Position numbers and translations under genes: made by a program. The notes under the pieces were generated by a model, which was given only the letters and a program-made list of their open reading frames with translations, was not told the origin of the DNA and ran no database searches. A DNA stretch of 11,457 bases from NCBI GenBank assembly GCA_023394255.1, contig JAEXAZ010000075.1, forward strand, positions 1 through 11,457. Direction: 5' to 3'. Below, in pieces: positions 6,471 to 11,457 of the stretch; position 1 is the stretch's first letter, and each line of letters begins with the position of its first letter. Source of the DNA: Bacillota bacterium (GTDB lineage Bacteria > Bacillota > Clostridia > Oscillospirales > Ruminococcaceae).

Positions 6471-7826
6471 TCAGTATGCGACGCCCTGCCACTTCATGGC
6501 GTCGGCAATTTTCAGGAAGCCCGCGATGTTGGCGCCCATCACCAGGTTGCCTTCCGCGCCAAACTCTTTGGATGCATTGTAGGAATTATGGAAGATATTC
6601 TCCATGATATGTTTCAGTTTGGCATCGACTTCTTCAAAGGTCCAGCTGTACCGCATGGAGTTCTGGCACATTTCCAGGCCGCTGGTCGCCACGCCGCCCG
6701 CGTTGGCCGCTTTCGCCGGTCCGAACAGGACACCATGCTTCTGGAAGATTTCAATGGCTTCGGGCGTACTGGGCATATTGGCGCCTTCGACAACCGCAAT
6801 GACGCCGTTGTCCACAAGTACCTGGGCCGCTTTCCCGTCCAGCTCGTTCTGGGTGGCGCAGGGCAGCGCGATATCGCACTTGACCGACCAGATGCCGCGG
6901 CAGCCCTCCTGATACTCGGAGCCGGGAACCCGTTTGGCATATTCCGAAATCCGTCCGCGCTCCACCTCTTTGATCTGCCGGACAACCTCCAGCTGAATGC
7001 CGTTCCCGTCATAGATGTAACCGTTGGAGTCCGAAAGGGCGACCACTTTCGCGCCCAGCTGCTGCGCTTTCTGGGTAGCATAGATCGCAACGTTCCCGCT
7101 GCCGGAAATGACCACGGTCTTGCCGGTCATGGAATCCTGCTTCATCGACTTGAGCATTTCCTGTGTAAAATACAGCAGCCCGTACCCTGTGGCTTCCGTC
7201 CTGGCCAAAGAACCGCCGTAGGACAGCCCCTTGCCGGTCAGAACGCCGGTAAACTCATTGCGGAGCCGTTTATACTGCCCGAACATGTAACCGATCTCGC
7301 GGGCTCCCACGCCGATGTCACCGGCAGGGACATCGGTATCGGCCCCGATATGTCTGCTCAGTTCGGTCATGAAGCTCTGGCAGAAGCGCATCACCTCGCC
7401 GTCCGACTTGCCCTTGGGGTCAAAATCGGAACCGCCCTTGCCGCCGCCCATAGGCAGGCCGGTCAGGGAATTTTTAAAGCACTGCTCAAATCCGAGGAAT
7501 TTGATGACAGACGCGCAGACGGTCGGGTGCAGGCGCAGGCCGCCTTTATACGGGCCGATCGCAGAGTTGAACTGCACGCGGAAACCGCGGTTCACCCGCA
7601 CGTTTCCGCCGTCGTCCACCCAGGAAACGCGGAACTGGACAAAGCGTTCCGGTTCCACAATGCGGTCGATAATCCCGTTGGTCTCATACTCGGGATATTT
7701 CGCCACGACCGGCTCGAAGGACTCCAGGACCTCCATGACTGCCTGCAGAAATTCCGGCTCCCCGGCATTTCTTTTGCAGACGGTATCATATACCCTCTGC
7801 AAGTAGGCATTCTTGAATTTTGACAA
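6471..7826 (-). CDS. gdhA: Glutamate dehydrogenase, hexameric family (NAD(P)-specific)
   Basis: Interconverts glutamate with 2-oxoglutarate plus ammonium, the central link between carbon and nitrogen metabolism. The 451 residues match hexameric GDH such as that of Clostridium symbiosum. Substrate and catalytic residues are present: K94 in GPYKGGLRLHP, K118 in CFKNSLTGLPMGGG, K130 in GGGKGGSDFDPKG, and D170 in DVPAGDIGVG. The Rossmann domain has GSGNVA at 242-247. Cofactor choice (NAD or NADP) is not assigned. The start is taken as TTG at 7826 (MSKFKNAYLQRVYD), because AAGGAGG lies eight bases upstream. The ATG at 7874 would add 16 non-homologous residues and sits in the leader hairpin. It stops at TGA, followed at once by a strong terminator. 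It is divergent from rnpB and monocistronic, with its own promoter. Confidence 0.96.
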   Translation of the reverse strand: MSKFKNAYLQRVYDTVCKRNAGEPEFLQAVMEVLESFEPVVAKYPEYETNGIIDRIVEPERFVQFRVSWVDDGGNVRVNRGFRVQFNSAIGPYKGGLRLHPTVCASVIKFLGFEQCFKNSLTGLPMGGGKGGSDFDPKGKSDGEVMRFCQSFMTELSRHIGADTDVPAGDIGVGAREIGYMFGQYKRLRNEFTGVLTGKGLSYGGSLARTEATGYGLLYFTQEMLKSMKQDSMTGKTVVISGSGNVAIYATQKAQQLGAKVVALSDSNGYIYDGNGIQLEVVRQIKEVERGRISEYAKRVPGSEYQEGCRGIWSVKCDIALPCATQNELDGKAAQVLVDNGVIAVVEGANMPSTPEAIEIFQKHGVLFGPAKAANAGGVATSGLEMCQNSMRYSWTFEEVDAKLKHIMENIFHNSYNASKEFGAEGNLVMGANIAGFLKIADAMKWQGVAY

Positions 7827-7834
7827 TGTTGACT

Positions 7835-7841
7835 CCTCCTT
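7835..7841 (-). promoter_or_regulatory. Strong ribosome site selecting the TTG start of gdhA
   Basis: AAGGAGG on the minus strand lies eight bases before the TTG at 7826. No ATG occurs at a suitable distance, so this site decides the start. Confidence 0.85.
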
Positions 7842-7863
7842 ATAGTTTGATAAACACAACAAC

Positions 7864-7886
7864 ACGTGCCACACTTTTTGGCACGT
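7864..7886 (-). promoter_or_regulatory. Inverted repeat at the 5' end of the gdhA mRNA
   Basis: ACGTGCCA and TGGCACGT (7864-7871 and 7879-7886) are perfect 8-base arms with a 7-base loop. The repeat begins about three bases after the predicted start site (~7889) and lies well before the ribosome site. It could be an operator or a 5' hairpin that protects the mRNA; it is not next to a U-tract. Confidence 0.65.
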
Positions 7887-7895
7887 TACTTATGT

Positions 7896-7924
7896 ATTAT
7901 ACGAAATTGTTTGCAGTGTTGCAA
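7896..7924 (-). promoter_or_regulatory. Sigma-A promoter of gdhA
   Basis: TTGCAA (7919-7924) and a perfect TATAAT (7896-7901) on the minus strand are separated by 17 bases. The region 7925-7965 further upstream is AT-rich, with CAGAAATTTCTG (7944-7955) and two copies of TGCATAAT, a possible regulator site. Confidence 0.8.
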
Positions 7925-8004
7925 GAAAAAAATTGCATAATTCCAGAAATTTCTGCATAATAATTTCTTTTATGCTGCCAAATATGCAGGAAATCCCCCA
8001 CCAC

Positions 8005-8033
8005 TTGACGAATCGCTCCGTTTGCGTTAAAAT
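8005..8033 (+). promoter_or_regulatory. Sigma-A promoter of rnpB
   Basis: TTGACG (8005-8010) and TAAAAT (8028-8033) with a 17-base spacer put the start near 8040, exactly where the RNase P RNA should begin. It is divergent from the gdhA promoter. Confidence 0.85.
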
Positions 8034-8039
8034 CATAAA

Positions 8040-8399
8040 AGAGAGAGAGTTGAACAGCGGCACAGCGCCTTTTGGCGTGGTGAGGAAAGTCCGGGCTTCG
8101 CAGGGCGGGATACCTGCTAACGGCAGGCCGAGGCGACTCGAGGGAAAGTGCAACAGAAAGATACCGCCGCCGCATCGCCGGATACTATCCGGTGGACGGC
8201 GGTAAGGATGGAAAGGCGGGGTAAGAGCCCACCGGAATGCAGGTGACTGCATTGCCATGTAAACCCTATCCGAAGCAACACCAGCTGGGACGATACGGCT
8301 GCCCGCCGTGTTCCGAAAGGTGGCTAGAGCCATGCGGCAACGCATGGGCCAGAAAGATCGTTGTTCACGACAGAACCCGGCTTATAGATTCCCTCTCCG
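8040..8399 (+). ncRNA. rnpB: RNase P RNA, bacterial type A
   Basis: The catalytic RNA that trims the 5' leaders of tRNA precursors, together with RnpA protein. Several universal elements are in order. GAGGAAAGTCCGGGC at 8082-8096 is the 5' side of P4 and the P3/P4 region. AAACCCTATCCGAAGCAACA follows at 8261-8280. ACAGAACCCGGCTTA at 8370-8384 is the 3' side of P4. The ends GAGAGAG (8041-8047) and CCCTCTC (8391-8397) can form P1 with one mismatch. Length (~360) and the general layout suit the ancestral type A rather than the Bacillus type B; ends are approximate to a few bases. It has a good promoter just upstream and a strong terminator just downstream. Confidence 0.95.
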
Positions 8400-8410
8400 T
8401 ATTGTGTGAA

Positions 8411-8443
8411 AAGACCGTCACGGTTATCCGTGACGGTCTTTTT
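8411..8443 (+). terminator. rnpB terminator
   Basis: A perfect 13-bp stem (AAGACCGTCACGG and CCGTGACGGTCTT) with the loop TTAT is followed by more T residues to 8443. This is a textbook intrinsic terminator that isolates rnpB from the next gene. Confidence 0.95.
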
Positions 8444-8483
8444 GACTGTATCCCCGCATAAACTGTGCTTGGGGGGGATCTGC

Positions 8484-8741
8484 ATGTCTACTTTTTTGTA
8501 TATTGCCGCCGCGCTCGCGGCTCTGTTTATCGTGATCGCGCTTATCCGTTCGGGCCATTTTCTGCGCTGCCTGCTTTTCTCCGTTGTCACGGGCAACGTG
8601 ACCCTGCTGGTTATCAGCTATCTGGGCGCGTTCACCGGCGTGACGCTCGGAATCAATCTCTTTACCGTGGGTACGGCTTCTCTGCTGGGGATACCCGGCG
8701 TTCTGGCAATGCTCCTGATCCGGTTGCTTTTTTCCGTCTGA
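8484..8741 (+). CDS. bofA: BofA-family membrane protein (pro-sigma-K processing inhibitor family)
   Basis: An 85-residue integral membrane protein with hydrophobic segments near 4-22, 29-50 and 57-83. The C-terminal part, GINLFTVGTASLLGIPGVLAM (residues 56-76 with short gaps in conservation), matches the BofA signature of an N-x-x-T core followed by LGIPG. In Bacillus, BofA sits in the outer forespore membrane and holds the SpoIVFB protease inactive until sigma-K is needed; whether this copy does so is inference. The ATG at 8484 has a G-run (8471-8477) six bases upstream. An ATG at 8406 in the same frame lies inside the rnpB terminator and is not used. A sigma-E-like -10, CATAAACT, is at 8457-8464. 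It ends in TGA. In many Clostridia bofA neighbours dnaX/recR instead, so this location by rnpB is not standard. Confidence 0.75.
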   Translation: MSTFLYIAAALAALFIVIALIRSGHFLRCLLFSVVTGNVTLLVISYLGAFTGVTLGINLFTVGTASLLGIPGVLAMLLIRLLFSV

Positions 8742-8746
8742 TTTGA

Positions 8747-8752
8747 TAGAAT
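8747..8752 (+). promoter_or_regulatory. Possible promoter of the GNAT gene
   Basis: TAGAAT (8747-8752) has TTGCTT (8724-8729) 17 bases upstream, inside the end of the bofA-like gene. A start near 8759 would leave a short leader with the ribosome site GGGAG at 8772-8776. The match is moderate. Confidence 0.35.
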
Positions 8753-8785
8753 AAAAATAAATTTTTAAATCGGGAGTACAGTTGC

Positions 8786-9211
8786 ATGGATGTAAAAATT
8801 CTTCGGCCGGGCGACGACCTGAGCGAAGCATTATGGATACGTGACGAGGTATTTACGAAAGAGCAGGGGTTCGCCAACCCGGATCAGGACAAGTTTGACG
8901 CGGCCGCCTGCCATGTGCTGCTCCGCGAAAACGGCCGGCCGGTTGCCACGGGGCGCGTTTTCCGCGAAGAAACAGGCGGCCCCTATATCCTTGGCCGGAT
9001 CGCGGTTCTGAAAGCATGGCGCGGGCGCTCGCTCGGCAGGCTCCTTGTGGAGGAGCTGGAAAAAATCGCAGCCGGCCAGGGCGCTGAAACTTTGGAGTTG
9101 GGCGCGCAGCTGTATGCGGTGCCGTTTTACCGGAAATGCGGATTTCTACCCACGGGGAAACGCTATATGGATGAATTCTGCGAGCACGAAACGATGCTGA
9201 AAACGCTGTAG
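8786..9211 (+). CDS. GNAT-family N-acetyltransferase
   Basis: A 141-residue single-domain acetyl-CoA-dependent acetyltransferase; the substrate is unknown. It resembles the YjcF/ElaA-like group. The N-terminal segment has IRDEVFTKEQGF (18-29), usual for that group. Motif A is ILGRIAVLKAWRGRSLGRLL (68-87), where the pyrophosphate-binding loop reads R-G-R-S-L-G, with serine in place of the more usual glycine. Motif B is AQLYAVPFYRKCGFLPTGK (107-125), and the chain closes with DEFCEHETML, like the terminal H-x-x-M of the group. The ATG at 8786 has GGGAG nine bases upstream. It lies 44 bases after the bofA-like gene on the same strand and may be co-transcribed or use the weak promoter at 8747. 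It is the last gene with core-like composition before the AT-rich region. Confidence 0.92.
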   Translation: MDVKILRPGDDLSEALWIRDEVFTKEQGFANPDQDKFDAAACHVLLRENGRPVATGRVFREETGGPYILGRIAVLKAWRGRSLGRLLVEELEKIAAGQGAETLELGAQLYAVPFYRKCGFLPTGKRYMDEFCEHETMLKTL

Positions 9212-9289
9212 CCAAAAACCCCTCCGGCTAAATATGAGTAGTCATAAAGACAACTTGTGAACCGAGGGTCAGGGTAAACTGAATACGAA

Positions 9290-9324
9290 AACACACCTTA
9301 CATTGTAAAAATCTAAGGTGTGTT
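9290..9324 (-). terminator. Isolated 11-bp hairpin, possible terminator
   Basis: AACACACCTTA (9290-9300) and TAAGGTGTGTT (9314-9324) form a perfect stem with a 13-base loop. Only on the minus strand is it followed by T residues (TTTTCG), so if it terminates, it acts on leftward transcripts. The flanking stretch 9212-9289 has no gene and no clear GNAT terminator. Confidence 0.5.
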
Positions 9325-9333
9325 CTGGATTAA

Positions 9334-9378
9334 TTCGCGACCAGCAGGCCGTCCGTTCGAATCGGATCATTAGATCCA
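9334..9378 (+). other. tRNA 3' fragment (anticodon loop to CCA), likely attachment-site scar
   Basis: The sequence reads as the 3' half of a tRNA. An anticodon loop TTCGCGA (9334-9340) is followed by the stem strand CCAGC and variable loop AGGCC. A T-arm GTCCG-TTCGAAT-CGGAT (9351-9367) pairs over five positions including one G-U. Seven acceptor bases, a discriminator T and CCA (9376-9378) complete it. The matching 5' stem strand GCTGG and the D-arm are absent: upstream is only ATTAA. The anticodon would be CGC (Ala), but the acceptor end is not Ala-like. Tyrosine recombinases commonly use exactly the anticodon-loop-to-3'-end part of tRNA genes as att sites, so this is probably an integration scar or a decayed tRNA. 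Confidence 0.6.
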
Positions 9379-9379
9379 C

Positions 9380-9420
9380 AGGCACAACTTTCCGTCAAGG
9401 GCAAGTTGTGCCTTTCTTTA
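9380..9420 (+). terminator. Terminator directly after the tRNA fragment
   Basis: AGGCACAACTT (9380-9390) and AAGTTGTGCCT (9403-9413) make an 11-bp stem with a 12-base loop, followed by TTCTTTA. It starts two bases after the CCA, as expected for a tRNA gene's own terminator. Confidence 0.75.
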
Positions 9421-9765
9421 TGCAGACAGGTACGGTAATATGAATATGTTATTTTAAAATTTATTCTATAAAATAGATAAAAACTGGAATAATTTGTGAG
9501 AAGATGGCAAACGGGTGAAAACAAATATAAAACATGCTATATTATTTCCATGCAGTCGCCTTGTCGGAGCATTATTATACGTCTTTATGCACTAATTAGG
9601 GTATATCATCATATCAATCGTATGCGGGACAGAAATCACCGAGTTCAGTATTTTGGGGGCTCATATGTCATATAATGGTGGAGCCTTCAGTAGCGGAATT
9701 TAGTATTTATTATGTGAAGTACTGGATGCTCTGACAGTTTTTGTTTCTAGAGTCTGCACAATCGC
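9421..9765. other. AT-rich stretch without recognisable gene
   Basis: Low-GC sequence with scattered short T and A runs. I see no convincing reading frame, RNA gene or repeat. A 12-codon frame at 9664 behind a GGGGG run was judged meaningless. The composition fits the following genes rather than the core to the left. Confidence 0.5.
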
Positions 9766-10362
9766 TTATACAACCATACGAAAAGTTTTAATCTGAGTTT
9801 TTGAATCAGCTATATTGCGCGCCCCAATTATTGCTTTGCTTTCAACTGAGATATAATTAGCTGCCGCTACATTTAATACATTTACTTTCCCTGTTATTGT
9901 AACTGCTTGTTTTTGGGAAGTAACATTCAGTGTGTTTACGTTGCCGCGAACTTCAACTAGACCTGTAGCGGAGGCTGTTAACGTATTAATAATAGAGCCA
10001 TCTGAAGGAATGACTATATTAGGTATGATCTTGTCATCATTACTATTTAATATTGTGAGGGATTCCAAAACGCCTGAGACTGTAAGTGCCGTTTGTTTGC
10101 CAAGCGTATAATTTCGATAAGTTCCATCCTTTTCGCTAAAGCGCACGCACATATCTTTTGCCTCATCAATTACAACAGTAATGTCAAGAGAGCCGATTGT
10201 GTGAGAGGCACTTCTTTCACTCTCATTGTCATAAAAGGTTACATACCCATTCTTGACGGTTATTTTATCATATTCAATTGGTTTTATTTCTGCTGCAGAT
10301 ACAATCATGTTGGGTACTGCGATCATTAAAACTGTGGCTAATGTTAAAATCAATTTTTTCAT
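9766..10362 (-). CDS. Secreted protein with beta-solenoid-like repeats, function unknown
   Basis: A 198-residue exported protein that I do not recognise. A classical signal peptide covers residues 1-23/24 (MKKLILTLATVLMIAVPNMI, then VSAAE), with cleavage expected near SAA. Residues 30-90 look beta-rich (YDKITVKNGYVTFYDNESE, SLDITVVIDEAKDMCVRF). The C-terminal part has three tandem units of 17-18 residues: NTLTASATGLVEVRGNV (126-142), NTLNVTSQKQAVTITGKV (143-160) and NVLNVAAANYISVESKAI (161-178). Alternating hydrophobic residues and this period are what one sees in parallel beta-helix surface proteins, including bactofilin-like folds. The ATG at 10362 has AAGGTG ten bases upstream. AT-rich codon use sets it apart from genes left of 9212. 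It follows the lipoprotein gene on the same strand after a 199-base gap, so it is probably separately transcribed (weak TATACT at 10434-10439). Confidence 0.82.
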   Translation of the reverse strand: MKKLILTLATVLMIAVPNMIVSAAEIKPIEYDKITVKNGYVTFYDNESERSASHTIGSLDITVVIDEAKDMCVRFSEKDGTYRNYTLGKQTALTVSGVLESLTILNSNDDKIIPNIVIPSDGSIINTLTASATGLVEVRGNVNTLNVTSQKQAVTITGKVNVLNVAAANYISVESKAIIGARNIADSKTQIKTFRMVV

Positions 10363-10561
10363 TTTAATCTTTCACCTTTTTTGGGAGTGTGAGGATTTTT
10401 GTATGGAGATATTAAGTTAATAGGATGAATAGCAGTATAGGAAAGTGAAATCGGCACATATCAACGGTTTTATTGGGTGCTTTGGTAAATCCGTTCTGGA
10501 CGAATTGGGACATCCTTTTACTTTTAGCGGTAAATTTTTATGCTACTTCAATTATTAAAGT

Positions 10562-11281
10562 TTACGTATTTGGAATTAAGCGTGCGGACGCATTGCGCAA
10601 TTCAATACAGTCTTTGAGTTTATATGTTTTCAAAAATTTTTCCATCTTAGGAATTTCTTCTTCAAATAATGATACCGTCAATTGATTATTATAAATATGC
10701 AACCCGCTTTCAGGATTTTCAATCCCTTGCTGGGTCATTTCTTCGCAGAGTTCCTGCTTAACCTGGTTTAAAAATGTCATAGAATACTTTGCCTGCCGGT
10801 ATTCCACTTGCACGGGGTCTTCTACATATTTGTGGCTGTGTCCATTCCAATCCGGTTCGTATTGCTCCGCTACGGATTTTACCTGTTCCAGATCAAGATA
10901 ATACAGAATGACAATATCACCCTCGGTGGTATAGCCACCATATACATCTTCATTCATATGTGCATTACAATAATCCTCAAAGCTATACATTTTTTGGCTA
11001 TAGTCCCATATCTCATCAGGTATCACATCGCTCTGGGGTAGGCCATATGTGCCATCCGTGTGCGGAATGCTCTTATCTTCCCCAGAAACCTCCCGAGGCT
11101 CGGAATTAGTGTTACTTAAATCCGAAGAATATGTTTCTGATTCAGGCGGTTTTGATACAATGGAAACAAGTTCCGATGACTCTGCCGATACTTCTGAATC
11201 CGAAGATACCGCTGTTTGCTGCCCGCATCCCACCAATGCGAGCAGCAAAATCATTATCATTGCTAATATATATTTGCGCAT
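10562..11281 (-). CDS. Putative lipoprotein, function unknown
   Basis: A 239-residue lipoprotein. The N-terminus MRKYILAMIMILLLALVGCG is a type II signal peptide, with lipobox LVGC and the lipidated cysteine C19. A Ser/Glu-rich, low-complexity linker (about 21-75) then tethers a folded domain to the outer face of the membrane. The domain from about 85 is acidic and aromatic (EIWDYSQKMYSFEDYC, EGDIVILYYLD, EYRQAKYSMTFLNQVKQEL) and ends in a charged helix-like part. Three further cysteines lie at 105, 179 and 225. I recognise no family. The ATG at 11281 has GGAGG seven bases upstream. It lies 57 bases after the end of a further frame on the same strand and may share its transcript. Composition is AT-rich like its neighbour. 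The lipoprotein call is firm; the role is unknown. Confidence 0.85.
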   Translation of the reverse strand: MRKYILAMIMILLLALVGCGQQTAVSSDSEVSAESSELVSIVSKPPESETYSSDLSNTNSEPREVSGEDKSIPHTDGTYGLPQSDVIPDEIWDYSQKMYSFEDYCNAHMNEDVYGGYTTEGDIVILYYLDLEQVKSVAEQYEPDWNGHSHKYVEDPVQVEYRQAKYSMTFLNQVKQELCEEMTQQGIENPESGLHIYNNQLTVSLFEEEIPKMEKFLKTYKLKDCIELRNASARLIPNT

Positions 11282-11338
11282 GATGATTCCTCCAGCTAAT
11301 AATTAAGGTTAAACAGCATTTTGTAAAATTCCGATAGG

Positions 11339-11457
11339 CTATGGATTTCGCGGTGTTACACTAACGGCATTTGCGGCTTTTTCCCATTTGCACGCCGCGC
11401 CCCAAATAAGATCATTGTCATCATCATCATTATAATACCACATGCCAAGATTAAGAC
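11339..11457 (-). CDS. C-terminal end of an unidentified protein (rest beyond window)
   Basis: An open frame enters from the right edge and stops at TAG (11339-11341), giving about 38 residues. Visible parts are LNLGMWYYNDDDDNDLIWG and KWEKAANAVSVTPRNP, with an Asp/Asn-rich acidic run in the middle. It is followed by the lipoprotein gene on the same strand after 57 bases, a spacing that suits an operon. The fragment is too short to name, and it may be noncoding; length and the sensible gap are the only support. Confidence 0.4.
   Translation of the reverse strand, partial: LNLGMWYYNDDDDNDLIWGAACKWEKAANAVSVTPRNP

Noticed and set aside
9290..9378. A complete tRNA gene
   Set aside because: The anticodon-stem partner GCTGG, the D-arm and the 5' acceptor strand are not present upstream; only the 3' part folds.
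9330..9524. 64-codon minus-strand frame ending GSNDPIRTDGLLVAN
   Set aside because: Its C-terminus is the reverse translation of tRNA sequence (the ATTCGAAC T-arm), a known source of false proteins; the rest is AT-rich and unlike a protein.
10473..10685. 70-codon plus-strand frame with a hydrophobic start
   Set aside because: More than half overlaps the lipoprotein gene on the opposite strand, the start is TTG without a ribosome site, and no family is recognised.
1..11457. CRISPR arrays, transposases, toxin-antitoxin or other defence genes
   Set aside because: No regularly spaced repeats, transposase motifs or recognisable defence domains were seen on either strand.

Overview
The window looks like the chromosome of a fermentative, probably spore-forming Firmicute of the class Clostridia. 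The evidence is a dgt-dnaG-rpoD macrodomain operon, strong AGGAGG ribosome sites, consensus sigma-A promoters, a hexameric glutamate dehydrogenase, a type A RNase P RNA and a BofA-family membrane protein (BofA belongs to sigma-K control during sporulation). By eye the left ~9.2 kb is moderately GC-rich and the last ~2 kb is clearly AT-rich, so the window seems to cross from core into accessory DNA.

Layout. 1-312 (-): start of an Rrf2-family regulator, cut by the window edge, with its own promoter. 434-4352 (-): dgt, dnaG and rpoD in transcription order, closed by a hairpin at 401-423. 4507-5133 (-): YigZ/IMPACT protein. 5244-6311 (-): branched-chain aminotransferase ilvE with promoter and terminator. 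6471-7826 (-): gdhA, TTG start, with promoter, leader inverted repeat and a 28-bp palindromic terminator. 8040-8399 (+): rnpB, divergent from gdhA, with promoter and strong terminator. 8484-8741 (+): BofA-like protein. 8786-9211 (+): GNAT acetyltransferase. 9212-9765: no gene; it holds an isolated hairpin, a tRNA 3' fragment running from anticodon loop to CCA, and a terminator. 9766-11457 (-): a secreted protein with beta-solenoid-like repeats, a lipoprotein, and the end of another reading frame.

Function. The macrodomain operon covers dNTP control, primer synthesis and promoter recognition. IlvE and GdhA both interconvert glutamate and 2-oxoglutarate, and their upstream regions (with that of yigZ) share an 8-base core, TAACGTGC, on the same strand.

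The main oddity is an in-frame TGA in rpoD at 713-715, exactly where the family has the glycine of SHLGDFIPD. It separates sigma regions 1-3 from region 4 of an essential protein, while the frame and family similarity continue undisturbed on both sides. UGA acts as a normal stop in at least three neighbouring genes, so recoding of the whole genome is unlikely. The second oddity is the tRNA fragment at the composition boundary, which looks like an integration scar. I found no CRISPR array, transposase or recognisable defence system.
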